From Enterobacter cloacae subsp. cloacae ATCC 13047 (lineage in GTDB: Bacteria > Pseudomonadota > Gammaproteobacteria > Enterobacterales > Enterobacteriaceae), in assembly GCF_000025565.1 (NCBI RefSeq), contig NC_014121.1, positions 1,302,001-1,366,000 of the forward strand: a DNA stretch of 64,000 nt, read 5' to 3'. The position numbers were made by a program, and so were the translations under genes. The stretch's first letter is position 1, and each line of letters begins with the position of its first letter. Below the pieces are notes generated by a model. The model saw only the letters and a list, made by a program, of their open reading frames with translations. It had not been told where the DNA came from and did not search any database. Of the stretch, positions 43,208-51,113 are shown piece by piece.

Positions 43208-43271
43208 GAGCCTGAGAAAAGCCGTTATAGGTGGCGACCTCTCTCGGGCGGCTTTTCTGTGAGACAGGCTC
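43208..43271 (+). ncRNA. Structured element upstream of the KilA-N gene, possible c4-like RNA
   Basis: An outer stem GAGCCTG (43208-43214)/CAGGCTC (43265-43271) stacks directly on a 10-base stem AGAAAAGCCG (43215-43224)/CGGCTTTTCT (43249-43258). An inner AGGT/ACCT hairpin (43229-43240) sits in the loop. The conserved-looking multi-stem fold is not a simple terminator. Phage P1/P22-like antirepressor genes are preceded by c4-type antisense RNAs; that identity is a hypothesis. Confidence 0.5.
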
Positions 43272-43293
43272 ACTTTCTAAAAGGTAAATCGCA

Positions 43294-43821
43294 ATGACAT
43301 ACCCAACAGTTGCAGTAAACGGCGTATCCGTTCGAGTAGATGACGATGGCCGTTATAACCTCAACGACCTGCATGCAGCAGCGGTCTCCAATGGGGAGGC
43401 CACTGAATCACAGCGTCCAAGTAACTTCATCAAAAGCGCACAGATCAGACGCTTTGCTGACGAACTGACCGAAGCTACGAAAATAGCTTCGACTCGGGTA
43501 GTTAAGGGCGGCACTGAATCAGGCGTTTGGGGCCTCGAGTTGCTCGCGATTCGATATGCGGCCTGGCTTAGTCCTAAATTTGAAATCCGGGTATACAACA
43601 CCTTCCGGGAAGCGGTACTCAGCGGCATCACCAATATGTCTCGCCTCAATCGGCTTGACCTTCTGATCGCCAATGAGACCAAAGAGGTCAGCGCCTGCGC
43701 CCGGGCGATGAATAAGTGGGGAGTAGGCGGTCGCAAGAAATTGCTCAATTGCGCTCGTGAGCGGATCGTCAGCCAGATGGATCCTGACATGGTCACGCTG
43801 ATGGAAGCGAAAGCAGGTTAG
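43294..43821 (+). CDS. KilA-N domain protein
   Basis: The 175-residue protein has an N-terminal KilA-N DNA-binding domain (SVRVDDDGRYNLNDLHAAAV, residues 11-30, and GVWGLELLAIRYAAWLSPKF, residues 77-96). A basic C-terminal region follows. Such proteins occur as phage antirepressors or regulators. It lies between the lysis and terminase genes, preceded by a structured element. The role is not established. Confidence 0.8.
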   Translation: MTYPTVAVNGVSVRVDDDGRYNLNDLHAAAVSNGEATESQRPSNFIKSAQIRRFADELTEATKIASTRVVKGGTESGVWGLELLAIRYAAWLSPKFEIRVYNTFREAVLSGITNMSRLNRLDLLIANETKEVSACARAMNKWGVGGRKKLLNCARERIVSQMDPDMVTLMEAKAG

Positions 43822-43999
43822 CCAACGCAGAATTTCGTCGGCGAAGTAGCCATTACAGAAGCTCTTCACTGAGGGGCTTCGATAATGATCTGTGTAACCC
43901 CGCAAGGATGGTGATCACATCTTGCTGACGGGTAAGCCGTAAGTGGCTAAGCACTTCTGAGAAGCAGGGCAACAGCTGCGACAAGGCAAAGAGGTAATC

Positions 44000-44218
44000 A
44001 TGTCCGACATCTACCAAATCACGCTAACCACCCAAACAGGCGAAACCTTCACTGGCAAGATGTCACGACGTCAGCCTGAGCTGGTTAACGGCTTTGTGCC
44101 GCTGGCAACGGAAACGGGACAGTGGTTGTACTTCGCTCCTGCTGATGTAAAGCGTGTGGAGTTCACGCCAGTTCCTACCGAGGAAGAAACCAATGGCGAT
44201 GTGCAGACTGTCAGTTGA
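44000..44218 (+). CDS. Small phage protein, unknown
   Basis: The 72-residue beta-rich protein (MSDIYQITLTTQTGETFTGK, ending in an acidic tail) has GAGG upstream. It overlaps the next gene in another frame. The 178 bases before it hold no gene. Confidence 0.6.
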   Translation: MSDIYQITLTTQTGETFTGKMSRRQPELVNGFVPLATETGQWLYFAPADVKRVEFTPVPTEEETNGDVQTVS

Positions 44219-44372
44219 AATCAAAAGCAGGTGGTGGGTTCCTGTCTACCTAAGGACGCTGACGGTGTTATGCCTGATGATGCGTTGCGAGCCTGATTAC
44301 CAAAAGGTGGGTGATTTCATCGTTAAGTATGGAATCAGCCAGAAGGTGAAGGCGGAGCCTGTAAAGAGATAA
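44193..44372 (+). CDS. Small membrane-associated phage protein
   Basis: The 59-residue protein (MAMCRLSVEIKSRWWVPVYL, then RTLTVLCLMMRCEPDYQKVG) has one amphipathic or hydrophobic segment. A variant of this protein is common before lambdoid terminase genes. The start at 44199 (MCRLSV) is an alternative. Confidence 0.6.
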   Translation: MAMCRLSVEIKSRWWVPVYLRTLTVLCLMMRCEPDYQKVGDFIVKYGISQKVKAEPVKR

Positions 44373-44383
44373 CGGAGTAACCC

Positions 44384-45022
44384 ATGGCTAACGATGACGA
44401 GCGCAGGCCTTACCCGCCAGTTAACTTCATCGCCTCCGACAACTGGCAGCCATACACCAGGCTCATTCCCGCCAATGAAGTGCATGAGTGGGTAAGCCGC
44501 CAAATCCTCAGTGATACCGGCAGCATCCATAACCCTGACCATGAACACCTGTTAGAGGCTGACCTCTGCTTCATGTGGGCGTCCGATTCGTTTGCGAAGA
44601 AAGGGCGACATGTCCTCGGGCAGGCCGAGCAGGTAATGCTACGCGCCGGTGGTTGGCAGAAAGCCAGAATGGAACAGCAGATGCATGAATGGTTCGGGCG
44701 AATACCGAAGTTCATCATCACCCTGGCGGCTGACTACTGCTCGCAATGCAGTGACCTCGAGTTCTGCGCGCTTGTAGAGCACGAGCTTTACCATATCGCC
44801 CAGGCCACCGATGATTTCGGCGCGCCTAAGTTCAACAAAGAGACCGGGCAGCCAGTGCTTACACTGCGCGACCACGACGTCGAAGAATTCATTGGTGTCG
44901 TACGTCGATACGGTGCCAGCAAAGAAGTGCAGGAGCTCGTTGATGCTGCCAATGCGCCAGCAGAAGTGGCTCACATCGATATAGCCAGGTCATGCGGGAC
45001 GTGCATGTTGAAGCTGGCGTAA
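44384..45022 (+). CDS. Putative phage metallopeptidase domain protein
   Basis: The 212-residue protein carries a zinc-protease-like HELYHIAQ motif (HExxH, near residue 133), preceded by CALVE. Other conserved residues are in FNKETGQPVLTLRDHDVEEF. A C-terminal CGTCMLKLA follows. This matches the putative phage metallopeptidase family located just before terminase genes. The substrate is unknown; a role in head maturation or host interference is possible. Confidence 0.75.
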   Translation: MANDDERRPYPPVNFIASDNWQPYTRLIPANEVHEWVSRQILSDTGSIHNPDHEHLLEADLCFMWASDSFAKKGRHVLGQAEQVMLRAGGWQKARMEQQMHEWFGRIPKFIITLAADYCSQCSDLEFCALVEHELYHIAQATDDFGAPKFNKETGQPVLTLRDHDVEEFIGVVRRYGASKEVQELVDAANAPAEVAHIDIARSCGTCMLKLA

Positions 45023-45054
45023 CGCTTTATTCAGTATTGTCATGGAGGTAGCCT

Positions 45055-45513
45055 GTGGCAGCATTATCGACAGAGGTTAAAGCCTTCATCGTTCAGTCGC
45101 TCGCCTGCTACGAGACCCCGGTAAAAGTCATTGAGCTTGTAAAGGCTGAATACGGCATCGATGTCTCACGGCAGCAGGTGTCGCAATATACGCCAGGCAA
45201 TGCAATGGCGGCCAAGTTGAGCCAGAAGTGGATTGACCTGTTCAACGCCACCCGTAAACGATTCCAGAATGAGATCGCCGACATCCCGATCGCGAACAAA
45301 GCGTACCGGTTACGCGTTCTCGACCGAATGGCGACCAATGCTGAAAAGATGAAGAACTACGGCATGACCTCGCAGCTTATCGAGCAGGCCGCCAAAGAAA
45401 TGGGCGATGCCTACACAAATCGCCAGAAAGTCGAGCATACAAGCCCTGATGGCAGCATGACTCCGCAGCCGACAATCATCCAGCTACTGCCTGTTGAGCC
45501 AAAGCATGAGTAA
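45055..45513 (+). CDS. Terminase small subunit-like protein (DUF2280)
   Basis: The 152-residue protein (ALSTEVKAFIVQSLACYETP, HTH VKVIELVKAEYGIDVSRQQV) fits the DUF2280 family found directly before PBSX-type large terminases. It probably recognises the packaging site. It starts with GTG after GGAGG and overlaps the large subunit by eight bases. Confidence 0.75.
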   Translation: MAALSTEVKAFIVQSLACYETPVKVIELVKAEYGIDVSRQQVSQYTPGNAMAAKLSQKWIDLFNATRKRFQNEIADIPIANKAYRLRVLDRMATNAEKMKNYGMTSQLIEQAAKEMGDAYTNRQKVEHTSPDGSMTPQPTIIQLLPVEPKHE

Positions 45514-46753
45514 CGCCGTTCAACTGCCGATCCCAGCGAAGCTTGCGCCACTGTTCATCGCCGAGAATAAGCGTTACCGGTGCTCGCATGGTGGGCGTGG
45601 TAGTGCCAAGACGCGCACTTTTGCGCTGATGACAGCCGTAAAGGCGTATCAGTCGATGATGAACGGTGAAAGCGGCGTGGTGCTCTGTGCGCGTGAATTC
45701 ATGAACTCACTGGAAGAGTCGAGTATGCAGGAGGTGAAACAGGCTATCCTGTCTGTTCCCTGGCTGGCTTCCAACTTTGATATCGGCGAGAAGTACATCC
45801 GCACCATCGACAAGAGCGTTAACTACGTGTTCTGCGGTCTGCGGCATAACCTCGACAGCATCAAGTCGAAAGCGCGCATCTTGCTCTGTTGGGTTGATGA
45901 GGCTGAATCAGTCAGCGAAATAGCCTGGCAGAAGCTGAGCCCGACCGTTCGTGAGGAAGGTTCAGAGATTTGGGTGACATGGAACCCGGAGCGCGACGGC
46001 AGCGCCACGGATAAGCGTTTCCGTAAAGAGGCTGGCGACGACTGTATCACCGTTGAGATGAACTACACGGATAATCCATGGTTCCCCGACGTGCTGGAAG
46101 GTGAGCGACAGAACGATCAGCGCCGCCTTGACCCGGCAACATACGCGTGGGTTTGGGAAGGTGCTTACCTCGAAAACTCTGATAAGCAGGTGCTGGCCGG
46201 TAAATACCGGATCGCTGAGTTCTCGGACCAGCTATGGAAAGAGGCCGATCGCCTTTTCTTCGGTGCTGACTTCGGTTTCGCCAAAGACCCTAACACGCTG
46301 GTGCGCTCGTTCATCCTGCACAACCGGCTGTACATCGAATACGAGGCATACGGTCAGCAGACAGAGCTCGACCATATGCCAGAGCTATACGACACAATCC
46401 CCGGATCGCGTGACTGGCCCATCAAGGCCGACTCCGCCCGACCCGAGACTATCAGCTATCTCAAGCGCCAGGGCTTCAACATCTCGGCTGCCGAGAAATG
46501 GCAGGGGAGTGTTGAGGACGGTATCGCGCATCTTCGCGGCTTTGACGAAATCATTATCCATCCTCGCTGCAAGAATGTGGCGAGAGAGGCCCGCATGTGG
46601 TCCTACAAAACGGACCGCATCACCGGCGAGGTATTGCCTAAACTGGCAGACGGTTACGAACACTGCTGGGACGGTATTCGCTACAGCCTCGACGGACACA
46701 TTAAACGTAAGGGCCAGATGGCCGGGATGATGATCCCGAAAAGGTTGAGATAA
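45506..46753 (+). CDS. Terminase large subunit, PBSX family
   Basis: The 415-residue packaging motor has Walker A GGRGSAKTRT (near residue 30), Walker B ILLCWVDEAESV, and coupling motif WVTWNPERD. The nuclease-domain acidic residues are in FFGADFGFAKDP and IKADSARPETI. It hydrolyses ATP to pump DNA and cuts the concatemer. The ATG at 45506 is used; a TTG at 45494 would add four residues. Confidence 0.93.
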   Translation: MSNAVQLPIPAKLAPLFIAENKRYRCSHGGRGSAKTRTFALMTAVKAYQSMMNGESGVVLCAREFMNSLEESSMQEVKQAILSVPWLASNFDIGEKYIRTIDKSVNYVFCGLRHNLDSIKSKARILLCWVDEAESVSEIAWQKLSPTVREEGSEIWVTWNPERDGSATDKRFRKEAGDDCITVEMNYTDNPWFPDVLEGERQNDQRRLDPATYAWVWEGAYLENSDKQVLAGKYRIAEFSDQLWKEADRLFFGADFGFAKDPNTLVRSFILHNRLYIEYEAYGQQTELDHMPELYDTIPGSRDWPIKADSARPETISYLKRQGFNISAAEKWQGSVEDGIAHLRGFDEIIIHPRCKNVAREARMWSYKTDRITGEVLPKLADGYEHCWDGIRYSLDGHIKRKGQMAGMMIPKRLR

Positions 46754-46778
46754 TTTAAAGAAACATATGCACTTGCCG

Positions 46779-46816
46779 ATAATATCTACTCAATTCTGTA
46801 AGGGAGTAGATATTAT
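46779..46816 (+). promoter_or_regulatory. Hairpin covering ribosome site and start codon
   Basis: Perfect 13-base arms ATAATATCTACTC (46779-46791) and GAGTAGATATTAT (46804-46816) flank a 12-base loop. The right arm covers part of the GGGAG ribosome site and the first two bases of the ATG of the next gene. Confidence 0.75.
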
Positions 46817-47003
46817 GAATGATTGGTTTATGTCATATAAGATTTACCACACCAACGGCGGAGTATTTGAAAACTTCGAAATTTATGGTGCAAGCTCTTC
46901 GAAATCTGCATCAACTGTCTTAATTGAGTGCACTCAGAAGTTGGCAAGTGATTATGGCGTTAAGCCTGAGCAGATTATGTTTATTTCGTTCAACAGAGTT
47001 TAG
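46815..47003 (+). CDS. Small AT-rich gene between terminase and portal (moron candidate)
   Basis: The 62-residue protein (MNDWFMSYKIYHTNGGVFEN onward, ending ISFNRV) has no family I know. It is AT-rich against the surrounding morphogenesis genes and interrupts the usual terminase-portal junction. It has its own terminator. A hairpin covers its ribosome site and start. Confidence 0.7.
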   Translation: MNDWFMSYKIYHTNGGVFENFEIYGASSSKSASTVLIECTQKLASDYGVKPEQIMFISFNRV

Positions 47004-47022
47004 CTTTTTAAATAGCCACAAG

Positions 47023-47045
47023 GTCGCCAAAGCGGCCTTTTTTTA
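47023..47045 (+). terminator. Terminator after the 46815 gene
   Basis: GGTCGC, loop CAAA, GCGGCC, then seven T. Confidence 0.85.
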
Positions 47046-47072
47046 TGCCTTAAATCCACCAACGGACAAACC

Positions 47073-48422
47073 ATGACTGACAAATTAACTCTCGCCGTCA
47101 ACCATGCGTTGAACGATGCGCGGATGGCCCGTGCCCGTATGGGGCTGTTGGCGCCTACAATGGGGCTGGACAATAAGCGCCATTCCGCATGGTGCGAGTA
47201 TGGATTCCCTGAGCAGGTCACTTACGAAAACCTCTACGCACTGTATCGTCGCGGTGGAATAGCCCACGGCGCAGTAGAGAAGCTGGTGGGCAAGTGCTGG
47301 CAGACCAACCCGGAAATCATCGAGGGTGATGATGCCGACGAGAGTAAGGATGAAACTGCCTGGGAGAAGAACACCAAAAAGGTTTTCACAAAGCGCCTTT
47401 GGCGGGCTTTTGCTGAAGCAGACCGCCGCCGACAGGTCGGACGTTATGCGGGTATCCTGCTGCATATCAATGATTCCAGAACATGGGATCAGCCTGTTGT
47501 TCGTGGCAAGTCACTAAAAAAGGTTACGATCGCATGGGCTGGGTCATTAACAGTCAGCGAGTGGGTAACTGACCAGAAATCGGCAGGCTACGGGCAGCCA
47601 AAGCAGTGGAAATATGTTGAGAGCCTTCCAAGCGGTGGAACTAATCAGCGCTTCGTACATCCCGATCGCGTCTTTATCCTTGGTGACTATTCTAATGATG
47701 CTATTGGCTTCCTTGAGCCTGGCTATAACGCCTGCGTCAGCCTTGAGAAGGTCGAGGGTGGTTCTGGTGAGTCATTCCTAAAGAACGCCGCGCGGCAGCT
47801 TAATGTCAACTTTGAGAAGGAAATCGATTTCAACAATCTCGCGTCACTTTATGGCGTGAGCATGGACGAGTTGCAGGATAAGTTTAACGAAGTTGCCGGG
47901 GAAATGAACCGTGGTAACGATGTTCTGATGACAACCCAAGGGGCTACAGTCACACCACTGGTCACAGCTGTAGCGGATCCGTCAGCGACCTATAACGTCA
48001 ACCTGCAAACCTTCGCTGCATCTGTTGATATCCCTGTGAAGGTTCTGGTTGGGATGCAGACGGGTGAAAGGGCAAGCACCGAGGATCAGAAATATTTCAA
48101 CGCGCGCTGCCAGTCACGGCGCGGTGACCTGTCATTCGAAATTGAAGACTTCAGTGACAAGCTCATCGACCTGAAAATTATTGATGCAGTCAGCGAGAAG
48201 ACGGTTATCTGGGATGACCTCAACGAACAGACTGGAACTGAGAAACTCGCAAATGCCAAAACCATGGCAGAGATTAACCAGACGTTCCAGGGGAGCGGAG
48301 AAAAACCAGCCTTTAGTCGTGAAGAAATTCGCACTGCTGCCGGTTATGAAAACGTCGATGAATTTCCATTAGGAGAAGAGGATGGCGACGAAGAAGACGA
48401 AGCCACCGATTCTGCCGCGTAA
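47073..48422 (+). CDS. Portal protein (DUF1073 family)
   Basis: The 449-residue protein has the DUF1073 phage portal pattern: EQVTYENLYALYRRGGIAHG, KLVGKCWQTNPEI, then RAFAEADRRRQVGRYAGILL and an acidic C-terminus. The dodecameric portal is the DNA channel of the head. In some phages this domain is fused to the Acb1 anti-CBASS nuclease, but no such extension is visible here. It overlaps the next gene by 41 bases. Confidence 0.85.
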   Translation: MTDKLTLAVNHALNDARMARARMGLLAPTMGLDNKRHSAWCEYGFPEQVTYENLYALYRRGGIAHGAVEKLVGKCWQTNPEIIEGDDADESKDETAWEKNTKKVFTKRLWRAFAEADRRRQVGRYAGILLHINDSRTWDQPVVRGKSLKKVTIAWAGSLTVSEWVTDQKSAGYGQPKQWKYVESLPSGGTNQRFVHPDRVFILGDYSNDAIGFLEPGYNACVSLEKVEGGSGESFLKNAARQLNVNFEKEIDFNNLASLYGVSMDELQDKFNEVAGEMNRGNDVLMTTQGATVTPLVTAVADPSATYNVNLQTFAASVDIPVKVLVGMQTGERASTEDQKYFNARCQSRRGDLSFEIEDFSDKLIDLKIIDAVSEKTVIWDDLNEQTGTEKLANAKTMAEINQTFQGSGEKPAFSREEIRTAAGYENVDEFPLGEEDGDEEDEATDSAA

Positions 48423-49308
48423 CTATCAGGATCCGACCGGAGCCGATGCGCTGGAACGCCGGGCAATGAAAGACTTCGCCAGGCGGATGAATAAGATTGG
48501 CAAGGCGTACAAATCAGCACTCAACAAAATACCTTCCTCCCTCGCAGTAAACGCCAGATACGAATACCAGCTAAACCCAATGCTACTCTCCATCATCCTG
48601 AACGATGCCAGTTACCTGGTTGATCAGGTACTGCTTGAAGGTGGCGATTACGACCTGTGGTTTTACGAGTACATCGATCTGGCTTCGGAAAAAGGGACCG
48701 GGCAGTCGTTCTACAACCTCAGTCAGCAATCCCCGGTGTACGCAGCCGGGCGTGAGTCGCTGGCCTCCATCCTCGCAAGCGACCAGTATCAGAAACGCAT
48801 GGCGCTGGTGCATGCGCGTGTATTTGAGGAAATGAAGGGGCTGACGGCTGACGTTAAGCGCGACATGGCGCGTGTTCTTACTGATGGTGTTGGGCGCGGG
48901 CTCAATCCTCTGGACATTGCCCGCAACCTGACAGACCAGACCGGCATCGAGAAACGCCGGGCTAACCGGATAGCACGCACTGAAGTGACTACCGCGCTGC
49001 GCCGGGCCAAGTGGGATGAAGACCAAGAGGCGAATGACCTGTTCGGCCTTAAAACGCTGCTGGTTCACATCTCAGCTCTGTCGCCGACAACGCGACATAC
49101 CCACGCAGTGCGCCATGCCCACCTCTACACCAACGAAGAGGTGCGTGACTGGTACAGCAAAGATGGCAACTCCATCAACTGCAAATGCAGCCAGCAGTCG
49201 GTGCTGGTGGATGCGGACGGCAAGCCGGAATACCCGGACACCATCACGAAACTCAAACAGGAATATAAATCGATGCAGGCGAGCGGTTACGCCTGGGCGG
49301 AGAAATAA
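48382..49308 (+). CDS. Minor head protein, SPP1 gp7 / Mu F-like
   Basis: The 308-residue protein ends with the gp7-like domain: NRIARTEVTTALRRAKWDED, then TTRHTHAVRHAHLYTNEEVR and CKCSQQSVLVDADGKP. It is packaged with the portal and probably supports DNA ejection or assembly. Confidence 0.85.
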   Translation: MATKKTKPPILPRNYQDPTGADALERRAMKDFARRMNKIGKAYKSALNKIPSSLAVNARYEYQLNPMLLSIILNDASYLVDQVLLEGGDYDLWFYEYIDLASEKGTGQSFYNLSQQSPVYAAGRESLASILASDQYQKRMALVHARVFEEMKGLTADVKRDMARVLTDGVGRGLNPLDIARNLTDQTGIEKRRANRIARTEVTTALRRAKWDEDQEANDLFGLKTLLVHISALSPTTRHTHAVRHAHLYTNEEVRDWYSKDGNSINCKCSQQSVLVDADGKPEYPDTITKLKQEYKSMQASGYAWAEK

Positions 49309-49311
49309 CTC

Positions 49312-50634
49312 ATGAAATTCCAGGTAAACCACGAAGCACAGCGTCCAATCCAGGCACCGAAACATGGTGAGCATATTCAGGTCAACATCACCACAAAGGT
49401 GAACAGCCAGTCTATCCGGCGCGAAACATACAACGGGCGTGAGCACCTGGTGCTGCCGAGCTACACACTTCCAGCTAACGTCGTCATGAATGGCGGCTTG
49501 TACACGCAAGAGCAAATCGACGCCCACTATAAGGGGCTGGAAGGTACCCTGGCGCCGCTGGGCCACCCTCAGGTTAATGGTCAGTTCGTGTCTGCTTTCT
49601 CCCCGGAGGGGATTAACGCAGGCCATATCGGCGCGTGGAACCGCAACGTTAAGAAGTCCGGTAATCGTATCTACCTCGAAAAGTGGGTTGATGTTGCCCG
49701 CGCCGGTGAGTCTGAAGGTGGCCGAGAACTACTTGAGCGCGTCGCAGCCATCGAGCGCGGCGATGACGTTCCGCCGATTCATACCAGTGTCGCCGCTTTC
49801 CTCGACCAGCTTGAGCCTAACGAACAACAGAGAGCTACGGGTGCCGAGTGGGTGGCGAAGATTCACAGCATGGACCACGACGCGATCCTACTGCACGAAG
49901 TCGGAGCCGCCACCCCTGAGCAGGGCGTTGGCCTGATGGTAAACGCCGATCTGGCGCAGCCGCTTAAAGCGAACTCCGGCGCGCTGGTGGGTGAATCCTA
50001 CCGGGAGCGCGAGCAGCGTCTCGATCGGGCAGCCAAAGCCAAGTTTGCGCCGGGCACGGATGAATATGCCTGGGTTGCTGACTTCACTGACTCGCAGGTG
50101 GTCATCGTGCGAAATGGCGGTGATGCTCAGGTTTACGGTTATTCCGCTGATGGCGGGAAGATCACAATCGACGATACCGGAACCGCAGTAGCGCGCCAGG
50201 AGTCGTGGGTGGCAGTCGTCGCTAACAAATTCAAAGCTCTATTCACACCGCAGGAACAGCCTGCACCAAACCACAAAACGGAGGGCGACATGCCTTTAAC
50301 CAAAGAAGAACTGGAACAAATCGGCAGCATGATCGGCCAGGCTGTTGCGACCAATACTGAAGCGGCTATTAAGCCTCTCGCGGAAAAGGTTGATGCGCTG
50401 CAGGCCAATCAGAAGCAACTCGCGGAAACCCTTACCGCGAACTCCCGTGCCGAAGAGAAAGCAAAGCGCGAAGCGGTTGCGAAGGTCCATGGCGATATCG
50501 TCGCGAACGCTCTGTCAGGCGAAGCTCTGGACGCGATGTTCAAGTCGCTGGGCGAAGCTGCGCCGCTGGGCACCAACAATGCTCAGCAGCACAAAGAAAC
50601 CGGCGCACCAGCCGCAGACGAACACTTCAAGTAA
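49312..50634 (+). CDS. Prohead protease-scaffold fusion (DUF2213)
   Basis: The 440-residue protein has a DUF2213 N-terminal part (residues 1-260) with LGHPQVNGQFVSAFSPEGIN and IHTSVAAFLDQLEPNEQQRA, in which a conserved histidine and serine suggest a capsid maturation protease. A linker follows. The C-terminal coiled-coil (SMIGQAVATNTEAAIKPLAE, residues 335-400) looks like scaffold. An internal start at 50290 can make the scaffold alone. Confidence 0.8.
   Translation: MKFQVNHEAQRPIQAPKHGEHIQVNITTKVNSQSIRRETYNGREHLVLPSYTLPANVVMNGGLYTQEQIDAHYKGLEGTLAPLGHPQVNGQFVSAFSPEGINAGHIGAWNRNVKKSGNRIYLEKWVDVARAGESEGGRELLERVAAIERGDDVPPIHTSVAAFLDQLEPNEQQRATGAEWVAKIHSMDHDAILLHEVGAATPEQGVGLMVNADLAQPLKANSGALVGESYREREQRLDRAAKAKFAPGTDEYAWVADFTDSQVVIVRNGGDAQVYGYSADGGKITIDDTGTAVARQESWVAVVANKFKALFTPQEQPAPNHKTEGDMPLTKEELEQIGSMIGQAVATNTEAAIKPLAEKVDALQANQKQLAETLTANSRAEEKAKREAVAKVHGDIVANALSGEALDAMFKSLGEAAPLGTNNAQQHKETGAPAADEHFK
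50290..50634 (+). CDS. Nested scaffold protein from internal start
   Basis: In frame with the protease, ATG at 50290 (MPLTKEELEQIGSMIGQAVA) is preceded by GGAGGG four bases upstream, a better ribosome site than the parent gene has. The 114-residue helical product ends EHFK. This copies the lambda C/Nu3 arrangement. Confidence 0.65.
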   Translation: MPLTKEELEQIGSMIGQAVATNTEAAIKPLAEKVDALQANQKQLAETLTANSRAEEKAKREAVAKVHGDIVANALSGEALDAMFKSLGEAAPLGTNNAQQHKETGAPAADEHFK

Positions 50635-50646
50635 GGAGCCGGAATA

Positions 50647-51096
50647 ATGCCACGTTATCGTCGCGTTAATATCGACGGTCAGTCTCTGTACAAGACCGAA
50701 ACCCGCACAACGGCCGCCGGGTTGCTTCCTGGCACCGCCGCAACCATCAACTCATCCGATAAATTCGCTCAGGCCACCGCGCTAACCGGCCGCCTGTACA
50801 TCATCGATGTCGGTTATCACCAGGGCCTGACAATCACCGAAGAAATCCCTGCCGGGGATTCGGCAGTAGGTAACTACGTCGAAGAAGGTCGTGAGCTGGC
50901 GCTGCGCTGCCTGCCTGGTGCGTATAAAAAAGACAGCCCGATCAAGCTGGGAACTGCCGGTCAGTTTACCCTTGCCACATCCGACACTGATTCAGTGATC
51001 GGCTACAGCCAGGATGAATACACCATCGCGGCCAGCACCACTGACTTCATTCGCGTGCGTATGCGCGTTGGCACTGTCGCCGCAGCTGGCGCGTAA
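50647..51096 (+). CDS. Capsid decoration-like structural protein
   Basis: The 149-residue beta-rich protein (NIDGQSLYKTETRTTAAGLL, LTGRLYIIDVGYHQGLTITE, YAIA-like SQDEYTIAASTTDFIRV) sits directly before the major capsid gene. Position and size suit a head decoration or capsid-stabilising protein. Confidence 0.6.
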   Translation: MPRYRRVNIDGQSLYKTETRTTAAGLLPGTAATINSSDKFAQATALTGRLYIIDVGYHQGLTITEEIPAGDSAVGNYVEEGRELALRCLPGAYKKDSPIKLGTAGQFTLATSDTDSVIGYSQDEYTIAASTTDFIRVRMRVGTVAAAGA

Positions 51097-51113
51097 CAAA
51101 AGGACAAACACAT

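Noticed and set aside
47073-48422. Anti-CBASS Acb1 function for the DUF1073 protein
   Set aside because: The DUF1073 domain is sometimes fused to Acb1, but here only the portal-type region is visible and the position is that of the portal gene.
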